Part shown: in pieces, positions 1-6,098 of the stretch
How the letters are laid out: the number at the start of each line of letters is the position of its first letter
Numbering within the stretch: the first letter of the stretch is position 1
Assembly (NCBI GenBank): GCA_018268545.1
Contig: JAFDWI010000358.1
Location: 1 to 8,382 of the forward strand
DNA: 8,382 nt
Direction of reading: 5' to 3'
From: Actinomycetota bacterium
GTDB lineage: Bacteria > Actinomycetota > Acidimicrobiia > Acidimicrobiales > Iamiaceae
Notes under the pieces: generated by a model
What the model was told of the DNA's origin: nothing
Databases searched by the model: none
What the model saw: only the letters and a program-made list of their open reading frames with translations
Position numbers and translations under genes: made by a program

Positions 1-75
1 AGCATTTCCGGGTCCGTGGAGATTCACCAGAGTTCCGTTTCTCCAGGTCAGAAGGGGTGCGAACGGTATGGCGGT

Positions 76-99
76 GTGTATCGGTTCATCACGATACAC
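76..99. repeat. Inverted repeat near the left end
   Basis: GTGTATCG (76-83) and CGATACAC (92-99) form a perfect 8-bp stem with an 8-base loop. It lies just beyond the left 21-bp repeat and downstream of brnA. No T-run follows, so it is a poor intrinsic terminator. It may be a protein site near the attachment region. Confidence 0.35.
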
Positions 100-104
100 C
101 GGGA

Positions 105-125
105 AAGTGTGCCAAAAGTGTGCCA
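105..125 (+). repeat. Left 21-bp repeat: paired AGTGTGCCA sites (candidate Int arm sites)
   Basis: The 9-mer AGTGTGCCA occurs at 106-114 and again at 117-125, an 11-bp period or about one helical turn. The whole 21 bp is repeated exactly, in the same orientation, at 7631-7651. Closely spaced direct copies resemble arm-type integrase sites rather than a crossover core, which normally contains inverted half-sites. It begins 12 bp beyond the brnA stop codon. It could instead be part of attL. Confidence 0.6.
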
Positions 126-136
126 CTCGGGGGTCG

Positions 137-373
137 TCAAGCGGCAGGGGGTGTCGACTTCTCCAGACGCTCGGCGATCCAGACCTTGATGATCGACTGG
201 CGGGTCACGCCGAGGCGTCGGGCTTCGTCGTCGAGTGCTTGGACCATCCAGGTCGGGAAATCGACGTTGACGCGACGCTGTTCACGACCGGGCCGACGTA
301 CCTTGTCGAGGTCCAGCTGGTCGGTGACGTCGTGACCGTCATCGAATCGGGTGTCGAACTCTTCAGCGTTCAT
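137..373 (-). CDS. brnA: BrnA-like ribbon-helix-helix antitoxin
   Basis: The 78-residue product fits the antitoxin of a type II toxin-antitoxin pair, which would bind and neutralise the BrnT ribonuclease in the cytoplasm and repress its own operon. Residues 1-32 are an acidic, probably flexible, toxin-binding region. Residues 33-39 (RRVNVDF) look like the DNA-contacting beta strand, followed by two helices (about 40-53 and 57-70) with the motif LGVTRQSIIKVWIAERL, typical of MetJ/Arc/CopG-fold BrnA proteins. The ATG at 373 overlaps the brnT stop by 11 bases, and GGAGGAG (390-384) lies 10 bases upstream inside brnT, so translation is probably coupled. Toxin-first order is usual for brnTA. The family call is firm; function is by homology. 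Confidence 0.85.
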   Translation of the reverse strand: MNAEEFDTRFDDGHDVTDQLDLDKVRRPGREQRRVNVDFPTWMVQALDDEARRLGVTRQSIIKVWIAERLEKSTPPAA

Positions 374-629
374 AGATCGTGATCTCCTCCTTGCGTGATC
401 GCCGCACCGAGATGAGCCTGATCGTGTCGCCGCGGTAGGTGATCACAGCGGACCAGGTGATGCCGGCGATCCGCCCGATGACCATCCAACGTGGTTCGTC
501 GACCGTCCGTGCGGGAACCTCGGCACGCTCGGGGTCGGTCCACAGGATCTGCGCCTCGATGAAGTCGATGCCGTGCTTCCGTGCGTTCGTTCTGCTCTTC
601 TCGTCATCGAACTCGAACTCGAACTCCAA
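363..629 (-). CDS. brnT: BrnT family ribonuclease toxin
   Basis: The product is an 88-residue toxin of the BrnT family (RelE-like fold), expected to cleave RNA and arrest growth until bound by BrnA. Family landmarks are FDDEKSRTNARKHGIDF near residues 7-23, a central DEPRWMVIGRI stretch (44-54), and the C-terminal ITYRGDTIRLISVRRSRKEE block (63-82). The open frame runs upstream to 884, but that extension has no family resemblance. I choose TTG at 629 because GGGAGG (640-635) lies 5 bases before it and the family usually starts MEFEW/MRFEF. The first codons contain three tandem GAGTTC units, giving Glu-Phe repeats. The gene sits behind a palindrome-containing promoter at 646-662. Confidence 0.85.
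   Translation of the reverse strand: MEFEFEFDDEKSRTNARKHGIDFIEAQILWTDPERAEVPARTVDEPRWMVIGRIAGITWSAVITYRGDTIRLISVRRSRKEEITIYER
609..626. repeat. (GAACTC)x3 hexamer tandem repeat in brnT
   Basis: There are three perfect tandem copies of GAACTC on the plus strand, or GAGTTC on the coding strand, encoding EFEFEF immediately after the brnT start codon. Unit loss or gain would keep frame and vary only the N-terminal strand length. Confidence 0.8.
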
Positions 630-645
630 GAGCACCTCCCGAAAC

Positions 646-662
646 GGTATAGGAACTATACC
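646..662 (-). promoter_or_regulatory. brnTA promoter with overlapping palindromic operator
   Basis: GGTATAG-GAA-CTATACC is a perfect inverted repeat with 7-bp arms and a 3-base spacer. On the minus strand it contains TATAGT (660-655), a good -10 hexamer about 30 bases upstream of the brnT TTG. No convincing -35 box is seen. BrnA-type antitoxins repress their own promoters, so this is the likely BrnA operator (inference). Confidence 0.5.
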
Positions 663-829
663 TGTACCGATCGTCGAGAGCCTGAGGTGAATGAGATTCC
701 CGGCTCGCTCAGCAGACGCCCGGAAGTTCCCCGGGAGCCTCTCCGTGTGTGATCCGCGCACCGGGATGGTCGTTTCGGCCATGGCGGGTACTTCGGTGCG
801 TGGTGGGCCGCGGACGCCCCCATGTGTGT

Positions 830-849
830 AGCGGGAGCAACCCGCTCCC
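830..849. repeat. Nested inverted repeats upstream of the excisionase gene
   Basis: Two mutually exclusive stems share bases: AGCGGG (830-835) with CCCGCT (841-846), and GGGAGC (833-838) with GCTCCC (844-849). They end 13 bases before the ribosome binding site GGAGG of the gene at 875. They could be an operator or a leader RNA structure. The rest of 663-874 shows no supported gene. Confidence 0.35.
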
Positions 850-874
850 TGATGACACAGACGGAGGATGACCC

Positions 875-1060
875 GTGAAGGCACTACTGACCACCGATGA
901 AGCCGCGGACGCCCTGGCGCTCAGCCGGACGATGGTGTTCAACCTGATCCGGGCCGGTGAGCTGCGTTCGGTCCGCATCGGGCGAGCGCGACGTGTCCCG
1001 GTCGACGCGATCAACGAGTTCGTGGCCGAGCGGCTCGAAGCCCAGGCTGCCGAGGTGTGA
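875..1060 (+). CDS. xis: Excisionase-family HTH DNA-binding protein
   Basis: A 61-residue MerR/excisionase-type protein. Residues 5-28 (start LTTDEAADALALSRTMVFNL) form the winged HTH recognition unit, followed by the characteristic short wing RSVRIGRARRVP and the DAINEFVAERL helix. Such proteins serve as recombination directionality factors for tyrosine integrases or as small regulators. The presence of an integrase in the same element favours excisionase, but the gene is at the opposite end from int, which is unusual though known. Start: GTG at 875, with GGAGG at 863-867 seven bases upstream. Its stop overlaps the next gene's start (GTGA at 1057-1060), implying translational coupling and shared control with mobilization. 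Confidence 0.75.
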   Translation: MKALLTTDEAADALALSRTMVFNLIRAGELRSVRIGRARRVPVDAINEFVAERLEAQAAEV

Positions 1061-1401
1061 CATCGGTCGACGTCGACGTTCGGCACACCTATCCGGCGGC
1101 GTTCGAGCTGTGGCGACGTGTCGGCCCCGACGGGGTCGCCGTGCTGCACGTGCTGCTCGCTGCCGCTGAGCCCGACCCTGAGGGGTTGACCGCGACGCTC
1201 AGCCTCCGGGCCATCGCGGACCGGCTCGCACCGATGTCCAAGGACACCGTGCACCGTCGACTCCGCGTGTTGCGCACCGCCGGGGTCGTCGATGTGCTCC
1301 CCGCGACCGTCTCCACCCGCACCACCCCCGCCTACCGGATCCACCTCGACCCGACCGGCACCACCGTCACCCCACGAGCCTCGACGCCCACGTCCGCCTG
1401 A
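1057..1401 (+). CDS. Small winged-helix DNA-binding regulator
   Basis: The 114-residue protein has an N-terminal helical part (about 12-37, rich in Leu/Ala/Val) and a clear HTH at about 49-72 (LSLRAIADRLAPMSKDTVHR, then RLRVLRTAGVVDVL), followed by a probable wing at 74-97. The pattern resembles helix-turn-helix domains of GntR/MarR-like or plasmid transcription regulators. The last 15 residues are Thr/Pro-rich and look disordered. It starts with GTG overlapping the upstream stop by four bases. Lying between xis and the relaxase gene, it is a good candidate for controlling excision or mobilization, perhaps by binding the palindromes at 1480-1515. No family-specific function can be named. Confidence 0.7.
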   Translation: MTSVDVDVRHTYPAAFELWRRVGPDGVAVLHVLLAAAEPDPEGLTATLSLRAIADRLAPMSKDTVHRRLRVLRTAGVVDVLPATVSTRTTPAYRIHLDPTGTTVTPRASTPTSA

Positions 1402-1432
1402 CGGGCCAGCCCACCGACCCCCGGAGAAACCC

Positions 1433-1507
1433 ATGACGCATGCGCTCCATTCACTGTCGCAAGAAAGGCCAGACGGTTGCACACCATGGTGTGGGGGCGG
1501 ACGGTGA
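1433..1507 (+). CDS. 24-residue leader ORF coupled to the relaxase gene
   Basis: A short frame starts with ATG at 1433 behind GGAG (1422-1425, seven bases upstream). It encodes a peptide ending DGCTPWCGGGR and stops at TGA 1505-1507. That stop shares bases with GTG 1504-1506, giving the same GTGA overlap seen between the two genes upstream. This suggests a translated leader that delivers ribosomes to the relaxase start. The Cys-Thr-Pro-Trp-Cys motif is intriguing but too short to assign. The frame spans both palindromes at 1480-1515, so structure there could affect its translation. Whether the peptide itself has a function is unknown. Confidence 0.45.
   Translation: MTHALHSLSQERPDGCTPWCGGGR
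1480..1493. repeat. Perfect 14-bp palindrome at the relaxase start
   Basis: CACACCATGGTGTG is fully self-complementary and lies 3 bases before a second palindrome (1497-1515). It sits at the 5' edge of the relaxase gene, where an operator or part of an oriT would be expected. Confidence 0.55.
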
Positions 1508-1515
1508 CCGTCCGC
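1497..1515. repeat. Perfect 9-bp-arm palindrome overlapping the relaxase GTG
   Basis: GCGGACGGT-G-ACCGTCCGC has two 9-bp arms around one base and contains the proposed GTG start at 1504-1506. As RNA it would bury the start codon. As DNA it is a candidate dimer operator, or, less likely, an oriT inverted repeat beside a nic site. Confidence 0.55.
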
Positions 1516-4311
1516 TGCGTGAAACGCCAGGCCGAAGGCGCCGGCGACTACTACGTCGAGGAGCTCGGTACGTACTACCTGGACGGCACCGACGGGATGC
1601 GTCGCTGGCTCGGCCAGGGTGCCGAAGCACTCGGGTTGACCGGTCCGGTCGACGACGAGCAGTTCCTGCGTCTGTGCGAAGGCAACCATCCGGACACCGG
1701 TGAGCCGCTGGGGCGCAAGCATCGGGAGCGCGACGTCCGCCTCTATGACCTGACGTTCAGCGCACCCAAGTCGGTGTCGGTGCTCATGGCCGTCGCCGGA
1801 CACGACGTGGCGCGTGAGGTCCTCGACGCTCACGACGCCGCGGTGACCGCCGTGCAACGGTGGGTCGAGGACCGTGCCACCACCCGTTACCGGTGGCAGG
1901 GAGAGATCTGCCACGTGGATGTGGCCGGGATCGTGGCGATGGCGGTGCAGGAGCACACGAGCCGGGCTCTCGACCCGCAACTCCACACGCACCTGGTCAT
2001 CCCGAACCGGGTCCTGGCGGCTGACGGCCGCTGGTTGGCGCTCGCCGCCGAGATCATCATGCAGGACCAGCCCAAGCTGTCCGCGCTGTACCACGCGACG
2101 TTGCAGGCCGAACTGACTGCACGGCTCGGGCTGCGGTGGTCGCCCGAGGGCGAGATCGCCCGCGAGCTCGCGGATGTCCCACTGGATGTGAACCGGGAGT
2201 TCTCGTCACGTACCGCCGCGTACGAGAAACGACTGGATACCAAGATGCAGCGGTTCCGTCGGTCCCAGGAGCGGGAACCGACCGGCAAGGAACGGTGGCG
2301 TCTGCAGCGTGAGGCCGCGCTCGAGAGCCGGGGTGCGAAGGTCTCCAACGACGCGGAGACGCTCGCCCAACAGTGGATGGGACGTCTGGTATCACTTGGC
2401 GTCGTACCGGATCGCCTCGTTGCCGAGGCGCTCCATCGGGCGGAGCCCACGATCCTGGACGTCGAGACGACCGAGAACGTCATGACCGACGCGGTCGAAG
2501 CGTTGAGTGCACGCCAGTCCACCTGGACCTCGACCGACATCATCCGTGAAGTCGCCAGAGTCTTTCCGACCACGATCGCAGCCGCTGCCACCACGACGAT
2601 CGAGATGATCGAAGCGATCGCGCAGCGGATCGAATCCGAGCGACTCATCGACATCACCCCGACACCGCCCCAAGGGATCCCGTGTCGACGTGATGGTCGC
2701 CCGATCACCGAGAAACCCCAGAACCGTCGGTTCACCACCGAAGCGATCCTGGACGAGGAGATCGAACTGGTCCTCCTAGCTGACCGCCGTCTGGAGGCCG
2801 GTGGGGAACCCTCCGTCGCGCTACGCCGACGTGTCGCCGCCACCCACGCTGACGCTACGGATGATCGGGATCGGGTCGTCCTCGGAGCCGATCAGCTCGA
2901 CGCAGCCGCGGCCGTCGCCGGCACCGTCGGGATCGTCACCGTCGTGGGGCCTGCCGGGACGGGCAAGACCACCGCGCTCAGCGCAGCCGTCGAGCAGTTC
3001 CACCACGACGGCCGGGTCGTGTTCGGCGTTGCCCCGTCGGCAACGGCCGCGGCGGTCCTCGAGGCCGAAACCGGCGTCAGCGCCGACACGGTCGACAAGC
3101 TGCTGTGTGAACACGACGGGCAAGGCGCCCCGATCTGGGAGTACGACCTGCCCGCCGGGGCGACCGTGCTGGTGGACGAGGCCGGAATGGTCGCCACCGA
3201 CAAACTCCGCGCGCTGTTCGCACTCGCGGACGAGAAAGCCTGGCGGATCGTGCTGGTGGGTGATCCGCGTCAGTTCGCCCCGGTCGGGCGTGGCGGCATG
3301 TTCGACGTGCTGTGTGATCGGCTCGACACCCACCTGCTCGGCACCGTCCACCGATTCGCCGAACCATGGGAACAGCAGGCGAGCCTCCGGCTGCGCCAGG
3401 GGATGAGCGACGTGATCGGCATGTACGACCGCCACGGGCGGATCCATGGTGGTGACCGCGAACGCATGATCGACCAGGTCGTCGACCGCTGGTGGACAGC
3501 GAGAACGGTAGGGGAGTCGGTGTCGATGACCGCCCCGACCCGTGAAGCGGTCACCGCGCTGAACCTCGCCGCACAGTCCCGCCGGATCACCTGCGGTGAA
3601 CTCCACGAAGCCGCCGAGAAACGTCAGGTCGGTGACGTCGTGATCCACGCGGGTGACGAGGTCGTCACCCGTCGCAACGATCGCGCCAAACGCACCGACA
3701 CCGGTCAGATGGTCAAGAACCGGGACCGCTGGGTCGTCCGGATCGTCCACGGAGACGGAAGCCTGACGCTCACCGGGTCGACCGGCGTGGTGCGGGTCGA
3801 CCGCGAGTACGTGGATGAACACGTCGAACTTGCCTACGCCGAGACCAGCCACGCCAGCCAAGGCCGCACCGTCGATCGGTCGTTGCTCTTCCTCGATGCA
3901 CCAACCGACTGCCGCGGTGTGTACGTCCCCATGACCCGCGGGCGTCACAGCAACGACGCGTTCGTCGTGGAGGACGAGGACACCGACGCTGTTGACCTGC
4001 TGCGCCGATCCGTCGACAGCGACTGGATCGACCGGCCAGCCCTGGTCGTCCAAGCCGAACTGTTCGATCCGGACGCGGCGGTCTCCCGACCTCAATCGGC
4101 GGTTGACGCCGAGGATCGATCGGCGGGTGGGGGAGGTGCCGGTCGAGACCTCGAGGTGACCAGGCCTGATCGCGATCGAATCATCACCGAGATGCGCCGA
4201 CGTCACCGCCAACCACCGTCCCGCCCGCGTCCCTCACCGCCGCAGCCGCAGCGGTCCCCGTTGGGGTTCGCCGTCAATCCGCCTGCTCGAGACCAGGGCC
4301 TGTCGCGATGA
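1504..4311 (+). CDS. MobF family relaxase-helicase (TrwC/TraI-like)
   Basis: The 935-residue protein would nick oriT, stay bound to the 5' end through tyrosine and unwind the transferred strand. The relaxase domain (about 1-300) has paired tyrosines Y16/Y17 and Y24/Y25, the YDLTFSAPKSVSVL motif near 81-94, and LDPQLHTH with H161 and H163. The SF1 RecD-like helicase domain (about 440-830) has Walker A GPAGTGKT (482-489), DEAGM (558-562), VGDPRQFAPV (585-594), SHASQGRT (782-789) and MTRGRH (810-815). The C-terminal about 70 residues are Pro/Arg-rich and look disordered. I chose GTG 1504 because of the GTGA overlap with the leader ORF; TTG 1477 and ATG 1486 are in-frame alternatives. In the metal site the first His appears as EH (150-151), one residue off the usual spacing. 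No coupling protein or mating-pore gene is nearby. Confidence 0.92.
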   Translation: MTVRCVKRQAEGAGDYYVEELGTYYLDGTDGMRRWLGQGAEALGLTGPVDDEQFLRLCEGNHPDTGEPLGRKHRERDVRLYDLTFSAPKSVSVLMAVAGHDVAREVLDAHDAAVTAVQRWVEDRATTRYRWQGEICHVDVAGIVAMAVQEHTSRALDPQLHTHLVIPNRVLAADGRWLALAAEIIMQDQPKLSALYHATLQAELTARLGLRWSPEGEIARELADVPLDVNREFSSRTAAYEKRLDTKMQRFRRSQEREPTGKERWRLQREAALESRGAKVSNDAETLAQQWMGRLVSLGVVPDRLVAEALHRAEPTILDVETTENVMTDAVEALSARQSTWTSTDIIREVARVFPTTIAAAATTTIEMIEAIAQRIESERLIDITPTPPQGIPCRRDGRPITEKPQNRRFTTEAILDEEIELVLLADRRLEAGGEPSVALRRRVAATHADATDDRDRVVLGADQLDAAAAVAGTVGIVTVVGPAGTGKTTALSAAVEQFHHDGRVVFGVAPSATAAAVLEAETGVSADTVDKLLCEHDGQGAPIWEYDLPAGATVLVDEAGMVATDKLRALFALADEKAWRIVLVGDPRQFAPVGRGGMFDVLCDRLDTHLLGTVHRFAEPWEQQASLRLRQGMSDVIGMYDRHGRIHGGDRERMIDQVVDRWWTARTVGESVSMTAPTREAVTALNLAAQSRRITCGELHEAAEKRQVGDVVIHAGDEVVTRRNDRAKRTDTGQMVKNRDRWVVRIVHGDGSLTLTGSTGVVRVDREYVDEHVELAYAETSHASQGRTVDRSLLFLDAPTDCRGVYVPMTRGRHSNDAFVVEDEDTDAVDLLRRSVDSDWIDRPALVVQAELFDPDAAVSRPQSAVDAEDRSAGGGGAGRDLEVTRPDRDRIITEMRRRHRQPPSRPRPSPPQPQRSPLGFAVNPPARDQGLSR

Positions 4312-4400
4312 CCCACGACCGTTTGTTCGTGGATACGGCCGGAGGCGCTACCCGTCGATCCGTCGAGCACGCACTCGTGTACGTTTCAGAAGTTGAGATG

Positions 4401-4412
4401 TACAATCAGATC
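4401..4412 (+). promoter_or_regulatory. Leaderless-type promoter of the Phd-RelE pair
   Basis: A strong -10 hexamer TACAAT (4401-4406) is followed by six bases and then ATG at 4413, so transcription would begin at or next to the start codon. The palindrome GATCATGATC (4409-4418) overlaps the start and may be an antitoxin operator. No clear -35 box is seen. Confidence 0.5.
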
Positions 4413-4661
4413 ATGATCACCATGACGATCAGCGAGTTGCGCGAGCAGCTGGCCTCCGCTGTGGAATCGGCGCGCACCCAGCCGGTCCTCGTCGAACGAC
4501 GCGGTCAGCCGGCGGGTGTGCTCGTGAGCCCCGAGCATTACGAGGAGCTGTTGAGCGCCCTGGAGGAGATCGAGGACATCGCCGCGTTCGACGAGGCGAT
4601 GGCCGAAGAAGGTCCGAACATTCCCTGGGAGCAGGTCAAGGCCGATCTCGGGTGGGATTGA
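4413..4661 (+). CDS. Phd/YefM family antitoxin
   Basis: An 82-residue antitoxin. The N-terminal DNA-binding Phd fold is visible as MTISELREQLASAVESA (4-20), then the beta segment PVLVERRGQPAGVLVSPEHY (24-43) that defines Phd/YefM proteins. The acidic C-terminal half (about 44-82, ending PWEQVKADLGWD) would wrap the toxin. Role: neutralise the adjacent RelE toxin and repress the operon cooperatively. The frame is open back to ATG 4308, which overlaps the relaxase stop, but that extension has no family resemblance and the TACAAT promoter lies inside it. ATG 4413 (or 4422) is therefore preferred. The toxin start overlaps its stop. Confidence 0.87.
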   Translation: MITMTISELREQLASAVESARTQPVLVERRGQPAGVLVSPEHYEELLSALEEIEDIAAFDEAMAEEGPNIPWEQVKADLGWD

Positions 4662-4918
4662 ACCGCTACCGGATCGAGGTCCGCCCGGCCGCGGCACGGG
4701 CATTGCGCAAGCTCGACCCGCAGATTCGTCGCAGGATCCAGGGAGTGATCGCTTTGCTCGCCGAGGATCCGTATCCCCCGGGTGCCCGGTCGCTTCGGGG
4801 ACGGCCGGCGCTACGTGTGCGTGTCGGCGACTACCGCATCATCTACACCGTCGAAGACGACGTCCTGCTGGTCGTGGTCGTCCACCTCGGCCACCGCCGA
4901 GACGTGTACGAGCACTGA
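4652..4918 (+). CDS. RelE/ParE family toxin
   Basis: An 88-residue RelE-superfamily protein, likely a ribosome-dependent mRNA interferase; the ParE branch cannot be fully excluded. It begins NRYRIEVRPAAARALRKLDP (4-23), followed by a helix (24-38), and the diagnostic beta block LRVRVGDYRIIYTVEDD (54-70), then LLVVVVHLGHRRDVYEH. R55, R57, R62, H81, R82 and Y86 are the basic and aromatic residues in positions where RelE/YoeB-like enzymes carry functional side chains. Start is GTG 4652 (10-base overlap with the antitoxin) or TTG 4658, which would give a TTGA overlap and the family-like N-terminus NRYRIEV. Antitoxin-first order matches relBE-type operons. Confidence 0.87.
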   Translation: MGLNRYRIEVRPAAARALRKLDPQIRRRIQGVIALLAEDPYPPGARSLRGRPALRVRVGDYRIIYTVEDDVLLVVVVHLGHRRDVYEH

Positions 4919-4925
4919 CGAGCGT

Positions 4926-4986
4926 CGAAGGGCACCTCCGGCCTTCGGGAACGGGCGAGCCTTTCGTCGTGCAATCTGTACACGAC
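4926..4986. repeat. Two weak hairpins downstream of the RelE toxin gene
   Basis: CGAAGG (4926-4931) pairs with CCTTCG (4942-4947), and GTCGTG (4966-4971) pairs with CACGAC (4981-4986). Neither has a T-run. They could weakly end the toxin-antitoxin transcript. Nothing else is recognisable in 4919-5081. Confidence 0.25.
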
Positions 4987-5081
4987 ATTCGAGACAGACG
5001 AAATCGAGTCCTTGTTGGCCTCGTGGGCATGAGCGCTGCCCGGTGGGCGGGCCGACACGACACGGTTCAACAGGCGTTGGA

Positions 5082-5093
5082 TACCGTGGCCGT
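5082..5093 (+). promoter_or_regulatory. Leaderless-type promoter of the membrane protein gene
   Basis: TACCGT (5082-5087) is followed by six bases and GTG 5094, the same geometry as at 4401-4413. It is a TANNNT match only and lacks a convincing -35 box. Confidence 0.35.
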
Positions 5094-5642
5094 GTGAACC
5101 GCGACACCATCGCCTATCGGAAGTTCATCGGCTGGTGGTGGCCCCTGGAGGCGCCGCTTCGGGAGGAGCGGCCGGTCGGCGAGGGCGTGAGCCCGCAGCG
5201 CGCCAGGGCGAACGCGGGTCAGTGGGGAATTGGCAGCCCGTATCTACGACTCTGGATGTTGCTCGGCGCGATCGCGGCCAGCGCGGTGTTCATGGGCTCA
5301 TTCATTGCGTCGGGGGCCGCTGAGAACCAAGGCGAGATCGTCTCGAAAGATCTGCTGGCCGGCGGGATGTGGATCTTCGTGAATGCGTTGCTGTGGCTGG
5401 GGTTGGCGTCGCGACGGTACGGATTCCGTGTGGCAGCACCGCTCTGTGCTGTCGGCTTCGGAGTGTTGCTCTACTACTTCACGTACTGGTGGTTCCCCCT
5501 CACGTTCGTCTTGCTTGTCAGTCCGATCTTCACGCGAACCCCGCCGCGGACACCCAAGGCGAGACGGATCGCGAGCGTTGGCCTGATTGCCTGTCCGTTC
5601 ATACCGACCGTCATGTACATCCTCTGGACACCGTTTCGCTGA
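5094..5642 (+). CDS. Small multi-span membrane protein, unknown function
   Basis: I do not recognise this 182-residue protein. After a cytoplasm-like N-terminal stretch of about 50 residues with several charged residues (starting NRDTIAYRKFIGWWWPLEAP), it has hydrophobic segments near 52-74, 88-106, 112-130, 132-146 and 159-178, so four or five membrane spans. A basic loop (TRTPPRTPKARR, about 147-158) precedes the last span. The frame is open upstream to 4782, but that part is antiparallel to nothing conserved and overlaps the relE toxin gene in another frame. GTG 5094 is chosen because it is the first start after the toxin gene and follows TACCGT by six bases. It is probably element cargo; a surface, exclusion or defence role is only speculation. 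Confidence 0.6.
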   Translation: MNRDTIAYRKFIGWWWPLEAPLREERPVGEGVSPQRARANAGQWGIGSPYLRLWMLLGAIAASAVFMGSFIASGAAENQGEIVSKDLLAGGMWIFVNALLWLGLASRRYGFRVAAPLCAVGFGVLLYYFTYWWFPLTFVLLVSPIFTRTPPRTPKARRIASVGLIACPFIPTVMYILWTPFR

Positions 5643-5820
5643 CACGCCGTCGGGTCCGCTGACGAGGAGCGCTCCAGTCGGCGCCAGCCGCGGATTGCCG
5701 CTGAACCACCAGTGCTGATCGGCCATGCATCGTGGTGCCGAGGTCTTGTGGACGATGGCGGTGTCGATCAGGTGGCGGGCTTCGTCGTGCGTGCGCGGCG
5801 TGCCGACGTCAGTCGAATCA
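5643..5820. other. Gap without a supported gene, possible coding remnant
   Basis: On the minus strand one frame through about 5640-5815 reads GTPRTHDEARHLIDTAIVHK and onward with strong G/C third-position bias, but it has no credible start or ribosome binding site and matches no family I recognise. It may be a decayed gene tail or simply high-GC background. No terminator is evident between the converging genes on either side. Confidence 0.2.
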
Positions 5821-6093
5821 TCACGTCGTCTGTCGGTGTCCGTAACGCTGACGGGCCGCTTCACCTGAAGTCCCGAGTACGGATCCGATCGTGGCCCACG
5901 AAAGACCGTCGGCGCGTGCAGCGTCCACCGCGTCAACCACGGCGGATTCAGCGCTCGACCTTGCCAGGGCTGCGTCGCGCAGATGAGCCAACGAGTCGGG
6001 GCTGCGCTCATCGGCCAGATCAGGTTCGTAGTCCTCGAACCGCTTCGCCAGTTCATCGGCGTGATCGAGGATCTCCTGGACACTCTTGGGCAT
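5821..6093 (-). CDS. Small HTH protein, candidate antitoxin
   Basis: A 90-residue protein. The N-terminal part (1-55) is helical and acidic (MPKSVQEILDHADELAKRFE, later DEYEP-like charged stretches). The C-terminal part holds a helix-turn-helix with the sequence ADGLSWATIGSVLGTSGEAARQRYG (about 62-85), similar to sigma-factor region 4-like HTHs found in many small actinobacterial proteins. ATG 6093 is chosen over the upstream GTG 6102 because GAGGT (6105-6101) lies seven bases before it. The gene starts five bases after the stop of the upstream 76-residue gene, so the two are one operon. A DNA-binding partner following a small toxin-like protein suggests a toxin-antitoxin pair, by context only. 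Confidence 0.65.
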   Translation of the reverse strand: MPKSVQEILDHADELAKRFEDYEPDLADERSPDSLAHLRDAALARSSAESAVVDAVDAARADGLSWATIGSVLGTSGEAARQRYGHRQTT

Positions 6094-6098
6094 GGTGG

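Noticed and set aside
630..884. N-terminal extension of brnT to 884
   Set aside because: The extra 85 codons have no BrnT resemblance and span the promoter palindrome. TTG 629 has a good ribosome binding site.
709..2094. Long open frame on the minus strand (461 codons)
   Set aside because: It lies antisense to xis, the winged-helix gene and the relaxase. The translation is low-complexity Gly/Arg/His-rich with no family motif, a typical high-GC shadow frame.
2821..4212. Long open frame on the minus strand (463 codons)
   Set aside because: It is antisense to the relaxase-helicase, whose motifs are intact on the plus strand; no motifs are present in this frame.
4308..4412. Antitoxin start at ATG 4308 overlapping the relaxase stop
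   Set aside because: The ATGA overlap looks attractive, but the extension is not Phd-like and contains the TACAAT promoter.
5298..6083. Minus-strand open frame of 261 codons
   Set aside because: It overlaps the HTH gene in another frame and the membrane protein on the opposite strand. Only the short gap 5643-5820 looks at all coding-like, and it is reported separately.
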